Assembly: GCA_016721945.1 (NCBI GenBank)
Contig: JADKHC010000001.1
Location: 1 to 64,000, forward strand
DNA from: Verrucomicrobiota bacterium
GTDB taxonomy: Bacteria; Verrucomicrobiota; Verrucomicrobiia; Opitutales; Opitutaceae
Reading direction: 5' to 3'
DNA length: 64,000 nt
This document shows, one piece after another, positions 8,707 to 17,866 of the stretch. Numbering within the stretch: position 1 is the first letter of the stretch; each line of letters opens with the position of its first letter. The notes under the pieces are model-generated. The model saw only the letters and a list, made by a program, of their open reading frames with translations, did not search any database and was not told the origin of the DNA. The translations under genes and the position numbers were made by a program.

Positions 8707-10971
8707 CTAAGGCGTGTAGGGAATGACCTCAATTTCGTAGGAGGTGTTTGCGGCGAAAGGTATGCGATAGACCGCCTGCACCGGATCGTATTTCACGTCG
8801 ACCGGTCGGCCATTCATGCGAACGCGCGCCGGCGGTTCCTGGCGCACGCGCAACTCACCGGGCGCACCCAAGGCAAGCATCGAGACGTACACCGTCCCAA
8901 GTCGGACGTTCACTTGAATCTTTTTCGATTTGTTCAGATCGAGGCTGTCGATCAGTTCGAACTCGGCGTGGTCACCGTTCCGGCCCGGCGTGGCGTGGAT
9001 AACGTACCAGGGCTTTTCATTGGCCGCCCAAACGCGTCGGTTGCCGACCAGAATTGTACCTGTCACACTGATCGTGTTTTCACGCACGAACACCGGGATG
9101 CGATTAAACGGCGCCGCAACCGTGATGGTTTGCCCGCCTTCATATTGTCGCACGGGTTCATAAAAATCATGCCAACGTCCTTCGGGCAGATACACGCTGC
9201 GCTGTCCGCCGGGCGCGGTGATCGGCGCGACCAGAAACGCCGGACCAAACATGTATTCGTCCCAGATCGCATGCGTCGCCGGATCGGACGGCCACACGTA
9301 GGCGAGCGGTTTCATCAAGACACCGGTTCGGCTTGCCGTCTGCGTGAGCGAGTGAAAGTAGGGCAGCAGACGCATGCGCAGCTCACAGGCATCCCGAAAG
9401 GCCATCTGCAGGCCGTTGCTGTAAACCCACGGCGGGCGGTCCTGATTCTTGCCACCTGCATCGTCGAGTTTGATTTCAAAAAGACCGTTCCAAGCGCCCC
9501 ACTCTATCCAGCGCGCGTAAAGTTCTTCGTCGATGCGTCCGCCAAAATAGCCGCCCGTATCCGTTCCCCAGACGGGGAATCCCATAAAGCCACAGCGCAT
9601 CGCATTCGCCAGATTCGCGGCAAGGCCATCCCAACTACCACGCGAATCTCCGCCCCACACCGCCGAAAGATACGGCTGCGAACGGTGAAACGCCCCGCGA
9701 GCGAAGTTGAATTGGTCCGTGCCCCATGCGCGCGTGAGCATGTCGTGCGTAACCTTCGCGTAGAGGTAAAGGTACTTATTGCGTCGCTCGGGCTGGGGTG
9801 TCGCGTCCTTCCACGCGGTCATTTCGGGAAAGCGTTCGTCGGCCCGGTCGTTTTTATGACCGCGCACTCCGGCCGCGTACTGCAGCTTAAGCCGCTTCTC
9901 AAATTCCGTCACGGCGACCGGATCTGAAAGATCCATATAACCATGATCTCCCGCTAAAAGACCAGGAAACGTTTTGTCGCCAAAAGTCATCGGCGCGATC
10001 CAGGTCATAAACTTGAGGCCGTAATCCTTCTCCAGTTTACCAATCCACTCCTCCGGCTTCGCGAACTTCGCATCAAAGTTCATCTTCGACCACTCGTTCT
10101 CACCCTCGCTGTACGGACGGTCAACGAACCAGGCGGTAAAAGGAATTTTCAGCTGCGTCAGGTGCCGCACGTCTTCGAGAATTTCGGCGGCACCGCCGTT
10201 ATTCTGATCGCGCCAGCCGACCGGGCCAAGTGCCCACATCGGCGGTGCCTTCGGCGCACCGATCACGCGGTAATACGAACTCAGAATCTCGTCGCCATCC
10301 CGCCCGAGAAAAACGTACCAGTTCAACTCGCCCGTATGGTGATAGAGCTCAGTTTTACCGTTTACACCGAGTGTGTATTTCCCCTTGGCAAACGTATCGA
10401 AAAACGAGGCGTAGCCACGCGCCGTCATAAAGAAGGCCGACCAGATCGACGTATAATTCTCGTGGTACTGCCAGTCATAGCCGTGCGAATCGACGTCCAC
10501 CGTCGCTCCCCGCAGGTCGGGACTCTTTAGATTATTCGGATAAAGCATCTCCAACACACCGAAGAAATGATCGTCGAGTTCGCGCAGTCGTACCGTGGTA
10601 TTGTGTGCCCATTCTGGTTTGGCCGTGAAACGAAATCCACCAGCTACGCGCTCGATCATTATCGCAACTGGCTGGTCGCCGGGCGTTTCCAGGTATTTTG
10701 CCACCGAAGGATAAACCGCCTGTAACGTCACCCGATCCTCCGAGCGCTCGCCTATCACGACGGACTTCGGAGCCTGAAAGTTGAACTCGAACGACTGGAC
10801 ATCGACAACAAGCTCTTTGCCGCGCTTGATAGCCACGCGGCCATTTTCGAATTCCACGCTCACACCCGGCCCTTCGAGCAGCGTCTCGGCCTTTGCTGGG
10901 ACGTTGATCCCACTTCCAACTACAAGAGTCAGTGCCAGAAAACGCAGGGCAAATAGCAGCGGAGTTTTCAT
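8707..10971 (-). CDS. Secreted glycoside hydrolase family 31 (alpha-glucosidase/alpha-xylosidase type)
   Basis: Starts with a signal peptide (MKTPLLFALRFLALTLVVGS, end of signal near ..PAKA), so export is expected. The N-terminal beta-domain is followed by a GH31 (beta/alpha)8 barrel. GVRGHKNDRADE places the likely catalytic nucleophile Asp near residue 375, and VWGGDSRGSWDGL places the acid/base Asp near residue 442; FPVWGTDTGGYFGG is the usual GH31 C-terminal barrel strand. The length (754) is normal for the family. It hydrolyses terminal alpha-linked sugars; the exact substrate cannot be read from the sequence. It lies 14 bp from the stop of priA, on the same strand. Confidence 0.88.
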   Translation of the reverse strand: MKTPLLFALRFLALTLVVGSGINVPAKAETLLEGPGVSVEFENGRVAIKRGKELVVDVQSFEFNFQAPKSVVIGERSEDRVTLQAVYPSVAKYLETPGDQPVAIMIERVAGGFRFTAKPEWAHNTTVRLRELDDHFFGVLEMLYPNNLKSPDLRGATVDVDSHGYDWQYHENYTSIWSAFFMTARGYASFFDTFAKGKYTLGVNGKTELYHHTGELNWYVFLGRDGDEILSSYYRVIGAPKAPPMWALGPVGWRDQNNGGAAEILEDVRHLTQLKIPFTAWFVDRPYSEGENEWSKMNFDAKFAKPEEWIGKLEKDYGLKFMTWIAPMTFGDKTFPGLLAGDHGYMDLSDPVAVTEFEKRLKLQYAAGVRGHKNDRADERFPEMTAWKDATPQPERRNKYLYLYAKVTHDMLTRAWGTDQFNFARGAFHRSQPYLSAVWGGDSRGSWDGLAANLANAMRCGFMGFPVWGTDTGGYFGGRIDEELYARWIEWGAWNGLFEIKLDDAGGKNQDRPPWVYSNGLQMAFRDACELRMRLLPYFHSLTQTASRTGVLMKPLAYVWPSDPATHAIWDEYMFGPAFLVAPITAPGGQRSVYLPEGRWHDFYEPVRQYEGGQTITVAAPFNRIPVFVRENTISVTGTILVGNRRVWAANEKPWYVIHATPGRNGDHAEFELIDSLDLNKSKKIQVNVRLGTVYVSMLALGAPGELRVRQEPPARVRMNGRPVDVKYDPVQAVYRIPFAANTSYEIEVIPYTP

Positions 10972-10984
10972 GGGGTGAAGTTAT

Positions 10985-13223
10985 TTATGTCAGATTCGTC
11001 GGATCGACGTCGAGCACTTGGATCATGTCATCGGGCCAGGTAAACTCCCCACGCAGCTTCGCCAAGTCGGCCACAACTTTCGTCACCTGCGTCGTGAAAT
11101 ACCAGAGCTGCCAGCGGTATTCGTCTTTGATCTTTTCGATTGGCGAAGGTGACGGACCACGCAACTCCACCCGATCGCCCAGCACCGCCTCGACACGCTT
11201 CGCCCACTGCTCGGCGTAGAATTTCAACTTCTCCGGATTTGGTCCGCGAAAAATGTGATGAATTAAATGCCGGTAAGGCGGGTATTTAAAATCGTGGCGC
11301 AACTTCAACTCTGCTTCCGCGAAACCGACAAAATCCGCATGGCGTGAAAACTGAATTGCCTCGGCCTGCGGTGTGAAGGTTTGCACCACGACCTCGCCCG
11401 CGCGGTCACCGCGACCCGAACGACCCGCTACCTGCACGAGCAACTGAAAGGTGCGTTCGTTGGCGCGGAAATCCGGGATATGCATTGAGATATCGGCGTC
11501 GACGAGTCCAACCAGCGTGACGTTCGGGAAATCAAGCCCCTTGCCGATCATCTGCGTACCGACAAGGACATCGATCTTGCCCGCACGAAAATGTCCGAGC
11601 ACTTCGCGGAAGCGATTCTTCTTCGACATCGTGTCGGTGTCCATGCGCTCAATCGTCGCGCGCGGCAGTACTCGGCGCACGGCCTCTTCGACACGTTGCG
11701 TGCCGAGCCCGCGCCAGCGAATTTTCGGCGAGCGACATTTCGGGCAGGTCATCGGCGCCTGATGTTCAGCTCCGCACAGATGGCAGCGGAGTTTTTCATC
11801 GGTGCGATGATACGTCATCGAAATACTGCAATGCTCGCAGACCTCGATGTGGCCGCACTCAGTACACATCATCGACGACGAGTAGCCGCGGCGGTTGATG
11901 AACAGGATCGTCTGCTCCTTGCGCTCAAAACGCGCCTGCATGGCGTTGACCAACGTGCGCGAAAGCGTCGTCAGCCCGCGCGAGCGCATGATCTCGATTC
12001 GCATATCAACCACGTCGATTGCGGGCAGGCTGCGCGAGTCAACGCGCTGCGTGAGTTGAAGCAGACGGTATTTGCCCGAGCGGGCATTCGAATACGATTC
12101 GAGTGACGGCGTAGCCGAACCAAGAACACAGAGTGCACTGGCGAGTTTGGCGCGCATCACCGCGACATCGCGGCCATGGTAGCGCGGTGTTTCGTCCTGT
12201 TTGTAAGCCGGCTCGTGTTCCTCATCGACGACGATCAGACGAAGATCGCGCACTGGAGCAAAAATTGCCGAACGAGCTCCTACCACCACGCGTGCCTCGC
12301 CGGTCGCCAACGCAAGCCAGCCATCGAAACGCTCACCTTCGCTCAAGTGGCTGTGCCACACGACGGTCTTGTGATTGGGCGCAATCGCTTCCAACCGCCC
12401 GCGCAGCCGCGCGACGGTTTGCGGTGTGAGCGCGACTTCCGGCACGAGAAAAATCACGCCACCGCCCGCTCGCGAGCGCGTCGTGGATCGCACGGAGATA
12501 CACCTCGGTTTTACCCGAACCAGTGACTCCATGGAGCAGCGTCACGTTGAATTTCTGTTCGTTCAAGCTCGCCGTAAGCCCGTCGGCACAAGCGAGCTGT
12601 TCGGGATTCAACGTGGGTGGAAGTGCCGCGACGATTTCGCCAGTGGACCAGTCGTCGGCGTAAGCGACGCGTTCAACACGTTGCACGATCTCGCGCACAG
12701 CGCCGCGTTTGACGAGTGCGCTCACCACGGCAGCCGTCGCGCCAAGACGCGTGAGCACGAGGGACTTTTTCTGCGGCTTGAACTGCTGTTCGAGCAAGCG
12801 GTAAAGCTTCGCTTGTTGTGGCGCGCGCTTCGTGAGTTGTTCCAGTTCTTCGGCGGTTAGCTTCTTACCGATAGCGAGTAGTTTTTCCTCTTTAATGCCT
12901 GCACCGTTGCGCACGGGCGCGGGCAACATCGTCTCGATTACGGCGTCGAGCTGACATGCGTAGTACGCAGACATCCAACGCGCGAGTTCGAGCAGATCGC
13001 GGGTCAGTGCCGGGAACGAGTAGATGAGTTGTGCGACGATCTTGAGTTTTTCGACCGGGAAATCCTTCGGCGCTCCGATCTCGCCGACCAAGCCGAGGTG
13101 CATGCGATTTACGATCGGCACACGCACGAGTGAGCCCACCTGCATGTCCGCTCGCATGTGCTCCGGCACGCGGTAGTGCAGGAGTTTATCGAAGCCCGCG
13201 AGCGGGTGGACACCAACGATCAT
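10985..13223 (-). CDS. priA: Primosomal protein N' (PriA helicase), frameshifted at about 12465
   Basis: Replication-restart 3'-5' helicase. The start ATG at 13223 gives the PriA N-terminal 3'-end-binding domain (GFDKLLHYRVPEHM). Walker A is LLHGVTGSGKTEVYL, the DEAH-type box is VVDEEHEPAYKQDE, and the four-cysteine-pair zinc region runs MCTECGHIEVCEHC ... RCHLCG ... CPKC. Helicase motifs GTQMIGKGLDFPNVTLVG and QLLVQVAGRSGRGDR follow. Between IHDALASG and GGVIFLVPEVAL the frame shifts by one base (12459-12469). Adding one base to the G/C run restores a normal protein of about 745 residues. Because every domain is intact and the gene is normally required, I read this as a sequencing error rather than a pseudogene. 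It is divergent from the Fur-family gene. Confidence 0.88.
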
Positions 13224-13361
13224 GTCGCGTATGACGACGCCCCGCCCGCGCCGAAGCAAACCGGAATCGCCAACCCTACCCGTTTCTGAGAGCAAAAAAC
13301 GCGCAGACAAACGCACGCGTGCGCCCTTGACAGAAGTTGAGACCAAAATGAGATTCGCGAC

Positions 13362-13829
13362 GTGAGCAACGACGCCGCCCGCGAAAAATACAAAGCCTAC
13401 CTCGTAACCAAAGGCCTGCGCGTGACCAACCAGCGCCTGGCGATTTTCGAGGCCGCGTTTGCGCAAAAGGAGCATTTTACCGCCGAGGAACTGCTCGATC
13501 ACGCCCGCGCGATCGACGATTCCGTTTCCCGCGCCACCGTTTACCGCAGCATCCCGATCATGACCGAAAGCGCGCTTTTGCGTGAGGTCGATATTGGCAA
13601 AAACCTCAAGTACTACCGCCCGAATACCGATAATAACAATCAGGTAGCCCAGGTGATTTGTATGGATTGCGACAAAATTTTCGAAATCAGCGCGCCCTTC
13701 ATGTCGTGGTACGGCAACTCCGTTTCCTCGAAGCTGAACCTCACGCCCGTCTCGCAACGCCTGCAAGTTTCCGCGCACTGTAACACGCTGCGCGAGACCG
13801 GCACCTGCAAGAACCGAGCTCAAGGTTAA
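13362..13829 (+). CDS. Fur-family transcriptional regulator
   Basis: GTG start at 13362. The winged-helix N-terminus runs LRVTNQRLAIFEAAFAQKEHF ... DDSVSRATVYRSI, and the C-terminal dimerisation domain has ICMDCDKIFEI (CxxC-like) and SAHCNTLRETGTC. The metal-ligand pattern could suit Fur, Zur or PerR; subtype not resolvable. It is 155 residues, normal for the family. It is divergent from priA and followed 6 bp later by a small TPR gene, so the two are probably co-transcribed. Confidence 0.85.
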   Translation: MSNDAAREKYKAYLVTKGLRVTNQRLAIFEAAFAQKEHFTAEELLDHARAIDDSVSRATVYRSIPIMTESALLREVDIGKNLKYYRPNTDNNNQVAQVICMDCDKIFEISAPFMSWYGNSVSSKLNLTPVSQRLQVSAHCNTLRETGTCKNRAQG

Positions 13830-13835
13830 GCCGCC

Positions 13836-14204
13836 ATGGCCCGCAAAGAAGACCCAACTTTCGAAATCAATTTCTACGAGTCGATCCTCCGCCGCGACCC
13901 GAGTTACACCGACGTGGTCGAAATCCTCGGTGGGCTCTACACCAAGGTCGGCCGTGTCGCCGATGGTCTCAAAATGGACCGCAAGCTCGTGCGGCTTCTG
14001 CCGGATAACGCCACCGCGCATTACAATCTGGCATGCAGCCTCGCCCTCTCCAAGCGCCGCGCCGACGCGCTGCGTTCGCTCAAGCGCGCCGTCGCCCTCG
14101 GCTACGACGATGCCGACTGGATGACGCAGGACCCCGATCTCGACGATCTAAAGAATCTTCCCGGGTTCACGAAACTGCTCGAACAGCTCAAGCCACAGAG
14201 CTGA
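13836..14204 (+). CDS. Small TPR-repeat protein
   Basis: A 122-residue protein with two tetratricopeptide motifs (VVEILGGLYTKVGRVADGL; ATAHYNLACSLALSKRRADA), followed by a short tail (LGYDDADWMTQDPDLDDL) seen in many TPR-repeat proteins of this type. No signal peptide, so probably a cytoplasmic scaffold. It starts 6 bp after the Fur-family stop, which suggests translation coupled with it. Partner unknown. Confidence 0.75.
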   Translation: MARKEDPTFEINFYESILRRDPSYTDVVEILGGLYTKVGRVADGLKMDRKLVRLLPDNATAHYNLACSLALSKRRADALRSLKRAVALGYDDADWMTQDPDLDDLKNLPGFTKLLEQLKPQS

Positions 14205-14217
14205 GCGATACATTTCC

Positions 14218-14269
14218 TGGAGGGCCGACGCCCTCGTCGGCCATGCGCGGTGAGGGCACCGCGCCTCCA
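14218..14269. repeat. Two-hairpin palindromic repeat element (intergenic copy)
   Basis: The outer arms TGGAGG (14218-14223) and CCTCCA (14264-14269) enclose hairpins GCCGAC/GTCGGC and GCGGTG/CACCGC. It sits between converging genes (TPR protein and clpX). Closely related copies lie inside mfd at 46588-46653 and 47540-47601. Confidence 0.7.
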
Positions 14270-14286
14270 CCACTAGACCCTAACCA

Positions 14287-15584
14287 TCAGGCTGCGTCGT
14301 CTTGGCTGGCTTCGCTTTTGGCGGTTTTCTTCAGTGTGGGTCGGCGCTTGCCTGCTACGACCGCGGCATCGATCACGACTTCGCTTACGTCGTCGCGTTG
14401 CGGCAGCTCGTACATGACCTCGAGCATGAGTGATTCCATGATCGAGCGGAGGGCGCGCGCGCCGGTCTTGAGATCGATCGCTTTTTGAGCGATTGCTTTG
14501 ACCGCATCAGGCGTGAGACGCAGGCGAACACCATCCATCGCAAACAGTTTCGAGTACTGTTTTACCATGGCGTTTTTCGTCTTCATCAAAATCTTTTCGA
14601 GATCCGCGATCTGCAGCTGGTCAAGCACCGAGACGACTGGAAGACGGCCAATGAATTCCGGGATCATGCCGAACCGAATGAGATCTTCCGGAGCCAGCTC
14701 CTTCATCATCTCCTCAGGGCGCAGCGTCGTTTCCTTCTGTGACTTGATTGCGGAAAACCCTACGCTGCGATGACCCATGCGACGCTGCACGATCTGGTCG
14801 AGACCGACGTAAGCACCGCCGCAAATAAAGAGAATATTGCTCGTGTTGATCTGCACGTACTCTTGGTTCGGGTGTTTGCGGCCCCCTTGGGGCGGAACGT
14901 TGCACACAGTGCCTTCGAGAATTTTCAAGAGCGCCTGTTGTACGCCTTCGCCGGATACGTCGCGCGTGATGGAAACGTTCTCCGTCTTGCGGCCGATCTT
15001 ATCGATTTCGTCGATATAGATGATGCCGCACTCAGCTTTCTTCACGTCGTAGTTGGCCGCTTGCAGGAGGCGCAGGACAACGTTTTCAACGTCTTCGCCG
15101 ACATAGCCAGCTTCGGTGAGCGTAGTGGCGTCGGAAATCGCAAAGGGAACCTCAAGGATGCGGGCGAGTGTGCGAGCGAGCAGGGTCTTGCCAGAACCAG
15201 TCGGGCCAACCAAAAGGATATTACTCTTCTCGACCTCGACGTCGTTGAACTCCGAGCCAGAGCCATCGAATCCTTGGCGGTCTGCGCCGAGTCGAATGTT
15301 AGGCGTTTGTAATGGTTGTAGACGGCGACCGAGAGGACTTTTTTGGCGTGATCCTGGCCGATCACGAAATCGTCGAGCATCCGCTTAATCTCGGACGGTT
15401 TGACCAAACGGAGCGCCGGTCGCGACTCGGCGGCAGGCTGCTTCACTTCACGGTCGATGATCGTCTTGCAGACGTTAACGCACGAGTCGCAGATATAAAC
15501 GCCGGGGCCGGCGATTATTTTTTTAACCTCCGCCTGCGATTTTCCGCAGAAGGAGCAGAGCGTCATGCGCGACGATTTGGCCAT
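14287..15584 (-). CDS. clpX: ATP-dependent Clp protease ATP-binding subunit ClpX, frameshifted at about 15272
   Basis: AAA+ unfoldase that feeds substrates to ClpP. The N-terminal C4 zinc domain runs CSFCGKSQAEVKKII ... GVYICDSCVNVC. Walker A is LLVGPTGSGKT, the pore loop is EAGYVGEDVE, Walker B is GIIYIDEIDKIG, and the C-terminal sensor region follows EFIGRLPVV. The frame is lost at the minus-strand sequence gccaaggattc. Restoring one G (aaggg) gives ..TAKGFDGSGSEF.. and a normal full-length ClpX. This is probably a sequencing error at a short homopolymer. It is followed by clpP and tig in the reverse gene order on the same strand (tig-clpP-clpX in transcription), the classic proteostasis cluster. 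Confidence 0.93.
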
Positions 15585-15651
15585 AAGTTAAAGTGAGTTC
15601 GGAAAAGGACGGGTGTCGAGGGGAGAGTTTATTCCCCTTGTTATCGGCACA

Positions 15652-15680
15652 TTCGCGTCCGGGTTTGAGCCGGACGTGAA
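15652..15680 (-). terminator. Hairpin between clpP and clpX
   Basis: TTCGCGTCCGG and CCGGACGTGAA pair with one mismatch around a 7-nt loop. It sits in the clpP-clpX spacer (15585-15731) and could be a terminator, attenuator or mRNA processing site; there is no long T-tract. Confidence 0.4.
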
Positions 15681-15731
15681 TATGAAAATATTTACCCCAA
15701 CTCCTGCCCTACAAGCAGGCTACGCGCCAAA

Positions 15732-16355
15732 TCAGGCAGCGGCGGTGGGCGTCACCAACGACTTCGCGTCACGCGTGGACTCGACGACGTGGTCAACGAT
15801 GCCGTAGGCCTTGGCTTCCTGCGCGGTCATGTAGTAATCGCGGTCGGAATCCTTTTCGATCTGCTCAGCGGTTTTACCGGTGTGCTTGGCGATGGTTTCG
15901 TTGAGCACTTTGCGCCAGCGAATGATTTCACGCGCAGCAATCGCGATGTCGGCAGTCTGACCGCCGGCGCCGCCCGAGGGCTGGTGAATCATAACGCGGC
16001 TGTTAGGCAACGCGAAGCGTTTACCCTTCGTGCCAGCGCCGAGGATCACGGTCGCCATGCTCGCCGCCATGCCGATGCAGTAGGTCACCACATCGCACTG
16101 GAGGAAGTTAAGCGTATCGTAAATCGCCATACCGCCAGTGACAATGCCACCGGGGGAGTTGATGTAGAGATGGATGTCCTTCTTCGGATCTTCCATCTGC
16201 AAGAACAGCAGCTGCGCGATGACGTTGTTGGTGACCACGTCGTCGATCGGCGAGCCGATGAAGACGATGCGATCTTTCAACAGGCGGCTGTATACATCCC
16301 ACTGGCGCGATTCACGCCCAGTGTTTTCCCAGACAGTCGGAAGATAATAGCTCAC
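15732..16355 (-). CDS. clpP: ATP-dependent Clp protease proteolytic subunit ClpP
   Basis: Serine peptidase S14 of 207 residues, the usual length. The catalytic serine is S99 in YCIGMAASMATV and the catalytic histidine is H124 in MIHQPSGG; the Asp is in the DRDYYM segment near residue 174. It assembles as a double heptameric ring with ClpX. It lies 23 bp downstream of tig and about 150 bp upstream of clpX, all on the minus strand. Confidence 0.96.
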   Translation of the reverse strand: MSYYLPTVWENTGRESRQWDVYSRLLKDRIVFIGSPIDDVVTNNVIAQLLFLQMEDPKKDIHLYINSPGGIVTGGMAIYDTLNFLQCDVVTYCIGMAASMATVILGAGTKGKRFALPNSRVMIHQPSGGAGGQTADIAIAAREIIRWRKVLNETIAKHTGKTAEQIEKDSDRDYYMTAQEAKAYGIVDHVVESTRDAKSLVTPTAAA

Positions 16356-16378
16356 AAAAACCTTTGGTTACGCGTGTT

Positions 16379-17743
16379 TCAGGACTTCGGTTCTACTGTT
16401 TTTACCGTAGCCTTGGAGACGAGTAAATCAAGGGCCTTGTCGAAAATGATCGACTGCTGCACGGCGCGGAGGCGCTCGCGATCCTTCGTCAAATCCTTCA
16501 CGAGCTTGTCGGGGCGGGCGTTGTTCATCATCGCTTCGCGGTAGATGTAACCGTCGATATCCTGCTCGGTGACGGAGATCTTTTCCTGCTCAGCGATCTT
16601 GGCGAGGATGAGCTGAGTCTTGACGCGAGTGATGGCGGCTTTCTTGGCGCTTTCGAATAGTTCTTTCTTATCCTTCTCGAACTGTTCCTGCGGGACGCCA
16701 CGGCGCATGTTTTCTTCGATGAAGTTGCGCAGAACGTTCTGGGTTTCGCCATCGACCATGCTGTCCGGAACGGAGAAATCGACCTTCGACGAAATCGCTT
16801 CGGAAACCTGGCGGCGCTGAGCCTGGCGGTTGCCCTGCTCTTTGCGGGCCTTGAGGCCGTTGGTGATTTTCGCCTTCAAGCCTTCGAGGTTTTCAACCTG
16901 CTGGGCCTTGAAGAACTCGTCGTCCATCGGCGGGAGAATGCGTTCGCGAATTTCCTGCACCTCGACGGCGTAGACGGCGCTCTTGCCAGCCAGCGCGGGC
17001 ACGGCGGCAAATTCGGCGGGGAACGTGACGGTGACGTCCTTCTTATCGCCAGCTTTTAGGCCTGCGAGTTGTTTACCGAGACCGGGAATTAGGCCTTCCT
17101 GCTCGCCTTCAACTTCCTCCCAAGTTTGCGGGACTTTGCTGTAGATCTGCTTGTCCGGCGCGATTTCGAGAATCGATTTGCCGTCAACGGTGCCTTCGTA
17201 GGCCAGCTTCACGTAATCGCCCTTCGCGGCGGCGCGTTCGGCGACCTTAAAATCAGCGCGTTCGGCGCGCATACCTTCGACAACTTGGTCAACTTCGGCG
17301 GCGGTCGGCTCGACCGGAAGAATCTCCGTCGCGAGACCGTTATAGTCTGGCAGAGTGAACGTCGGGCGCACGTCGAGCGTGAGTGTCACGGTCGCTGGCT
17401 TGTCGGCAGCGATTTCGCCGGGTTCGACGTTGGTGAGCGAAATCACTTCGAGCTTCGATTCCTCGAGGCCGTTGCGATAGGCCTTGCTGACAACCTTCTG
17501 CTTAAACTCCTCGGTGATTTCCTTCCCGTAATGCTTCAGGATAAGCGCGGGCGGAACTTTGCCGGGGCGGAAGCCAGGGAGCTTGGCCATCTTGGCAAAC
17601 TCGGCCACCGTAGCCTGGTGCTCGGCGGAGACCTCAGCTTGATCGAGGGAGATTACGAGGCTCTTGCGCGTTTCGGAGACGTCTTTGATTTCGATGTTCA
17701 CGTTAGAAAATGTGGACGGGTTTTGCTTGTATGAATTGGTCAA
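16379..17743 (-). CDS. tig: Trigger factor, ribosome-associated chaperone
   Basis: A 454-residue protein with the ribosome-docking signature LPGFRPGKVPPALI (near residue 55; GFRxGKxP). A FKBP-type peptidyl-prolyl isomerase domain follows (GDYVKLAYEGTVDGK), then the long helical C-terminal chaperone domain. It binds the exit tunnel at L23 and protects nascent chains. It is first in the order tig-clpP-clpX. The N-terminus chosen gives about a dozen residues before the first beta-strand, slightly long; an internal start is possible. Confidence 0.94.
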   Translation of the reverse strand: MTNSYKQNPSTFSNVNIEIKDVSETRKSLVISLDQAEVSAEHQATVAEFAKMAKLPGFRPGKVPPALILKHYGKEITEEFKQKVVSKAYRNGLEESKLEVISLTNVEPGEIAADKPATVTLTLDVRPTFTLPDYNGLATEILPVEPTAAEVDQVVEGMRAERADFKVAERAAAKGDYVKLAYEGTVDGKSILEIAPDKQIYSKVPQTWEEVEGEQEGLIPGLGKQLAGLKAGDKKDVTVTFPAEFAAVPALAGKSAVYAVEVQEIRERILPPMDDEFFKAQQVENLEGLKAKITNGLKARKEQGNRQAQRRQVSEAISSKVDFSVPDSMVDGETQNVLRNFIEENMRRGVPQEQFEKDKKELFESAKKAAITRVKTQLILAKIAEQEKISVTEQDIDGYIYREAMMNNARPDKLVKDLTKDRERLRAVQQSIIFDKALDLLVSKATVKTVEPKS

Positions 17744-17866
17744 GCTACGGAACGCCTCCGCCCTCGGTCAATGCCGTATTCTGCATTAAAAAAAAGCCCG
17801 CGCACGCCGTTTGATTGAATAAGCCCGTTTTCTTGCCAAGCACCGCACCAACCCTAACTTAACCCT

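Noticed and set aside
12333..14021. A long N-terminal extension of priA to 14021
   Set aside because: Residues before the ATG at 13223 show no similarity to PriA and lie antisense to the Fur-family gene.
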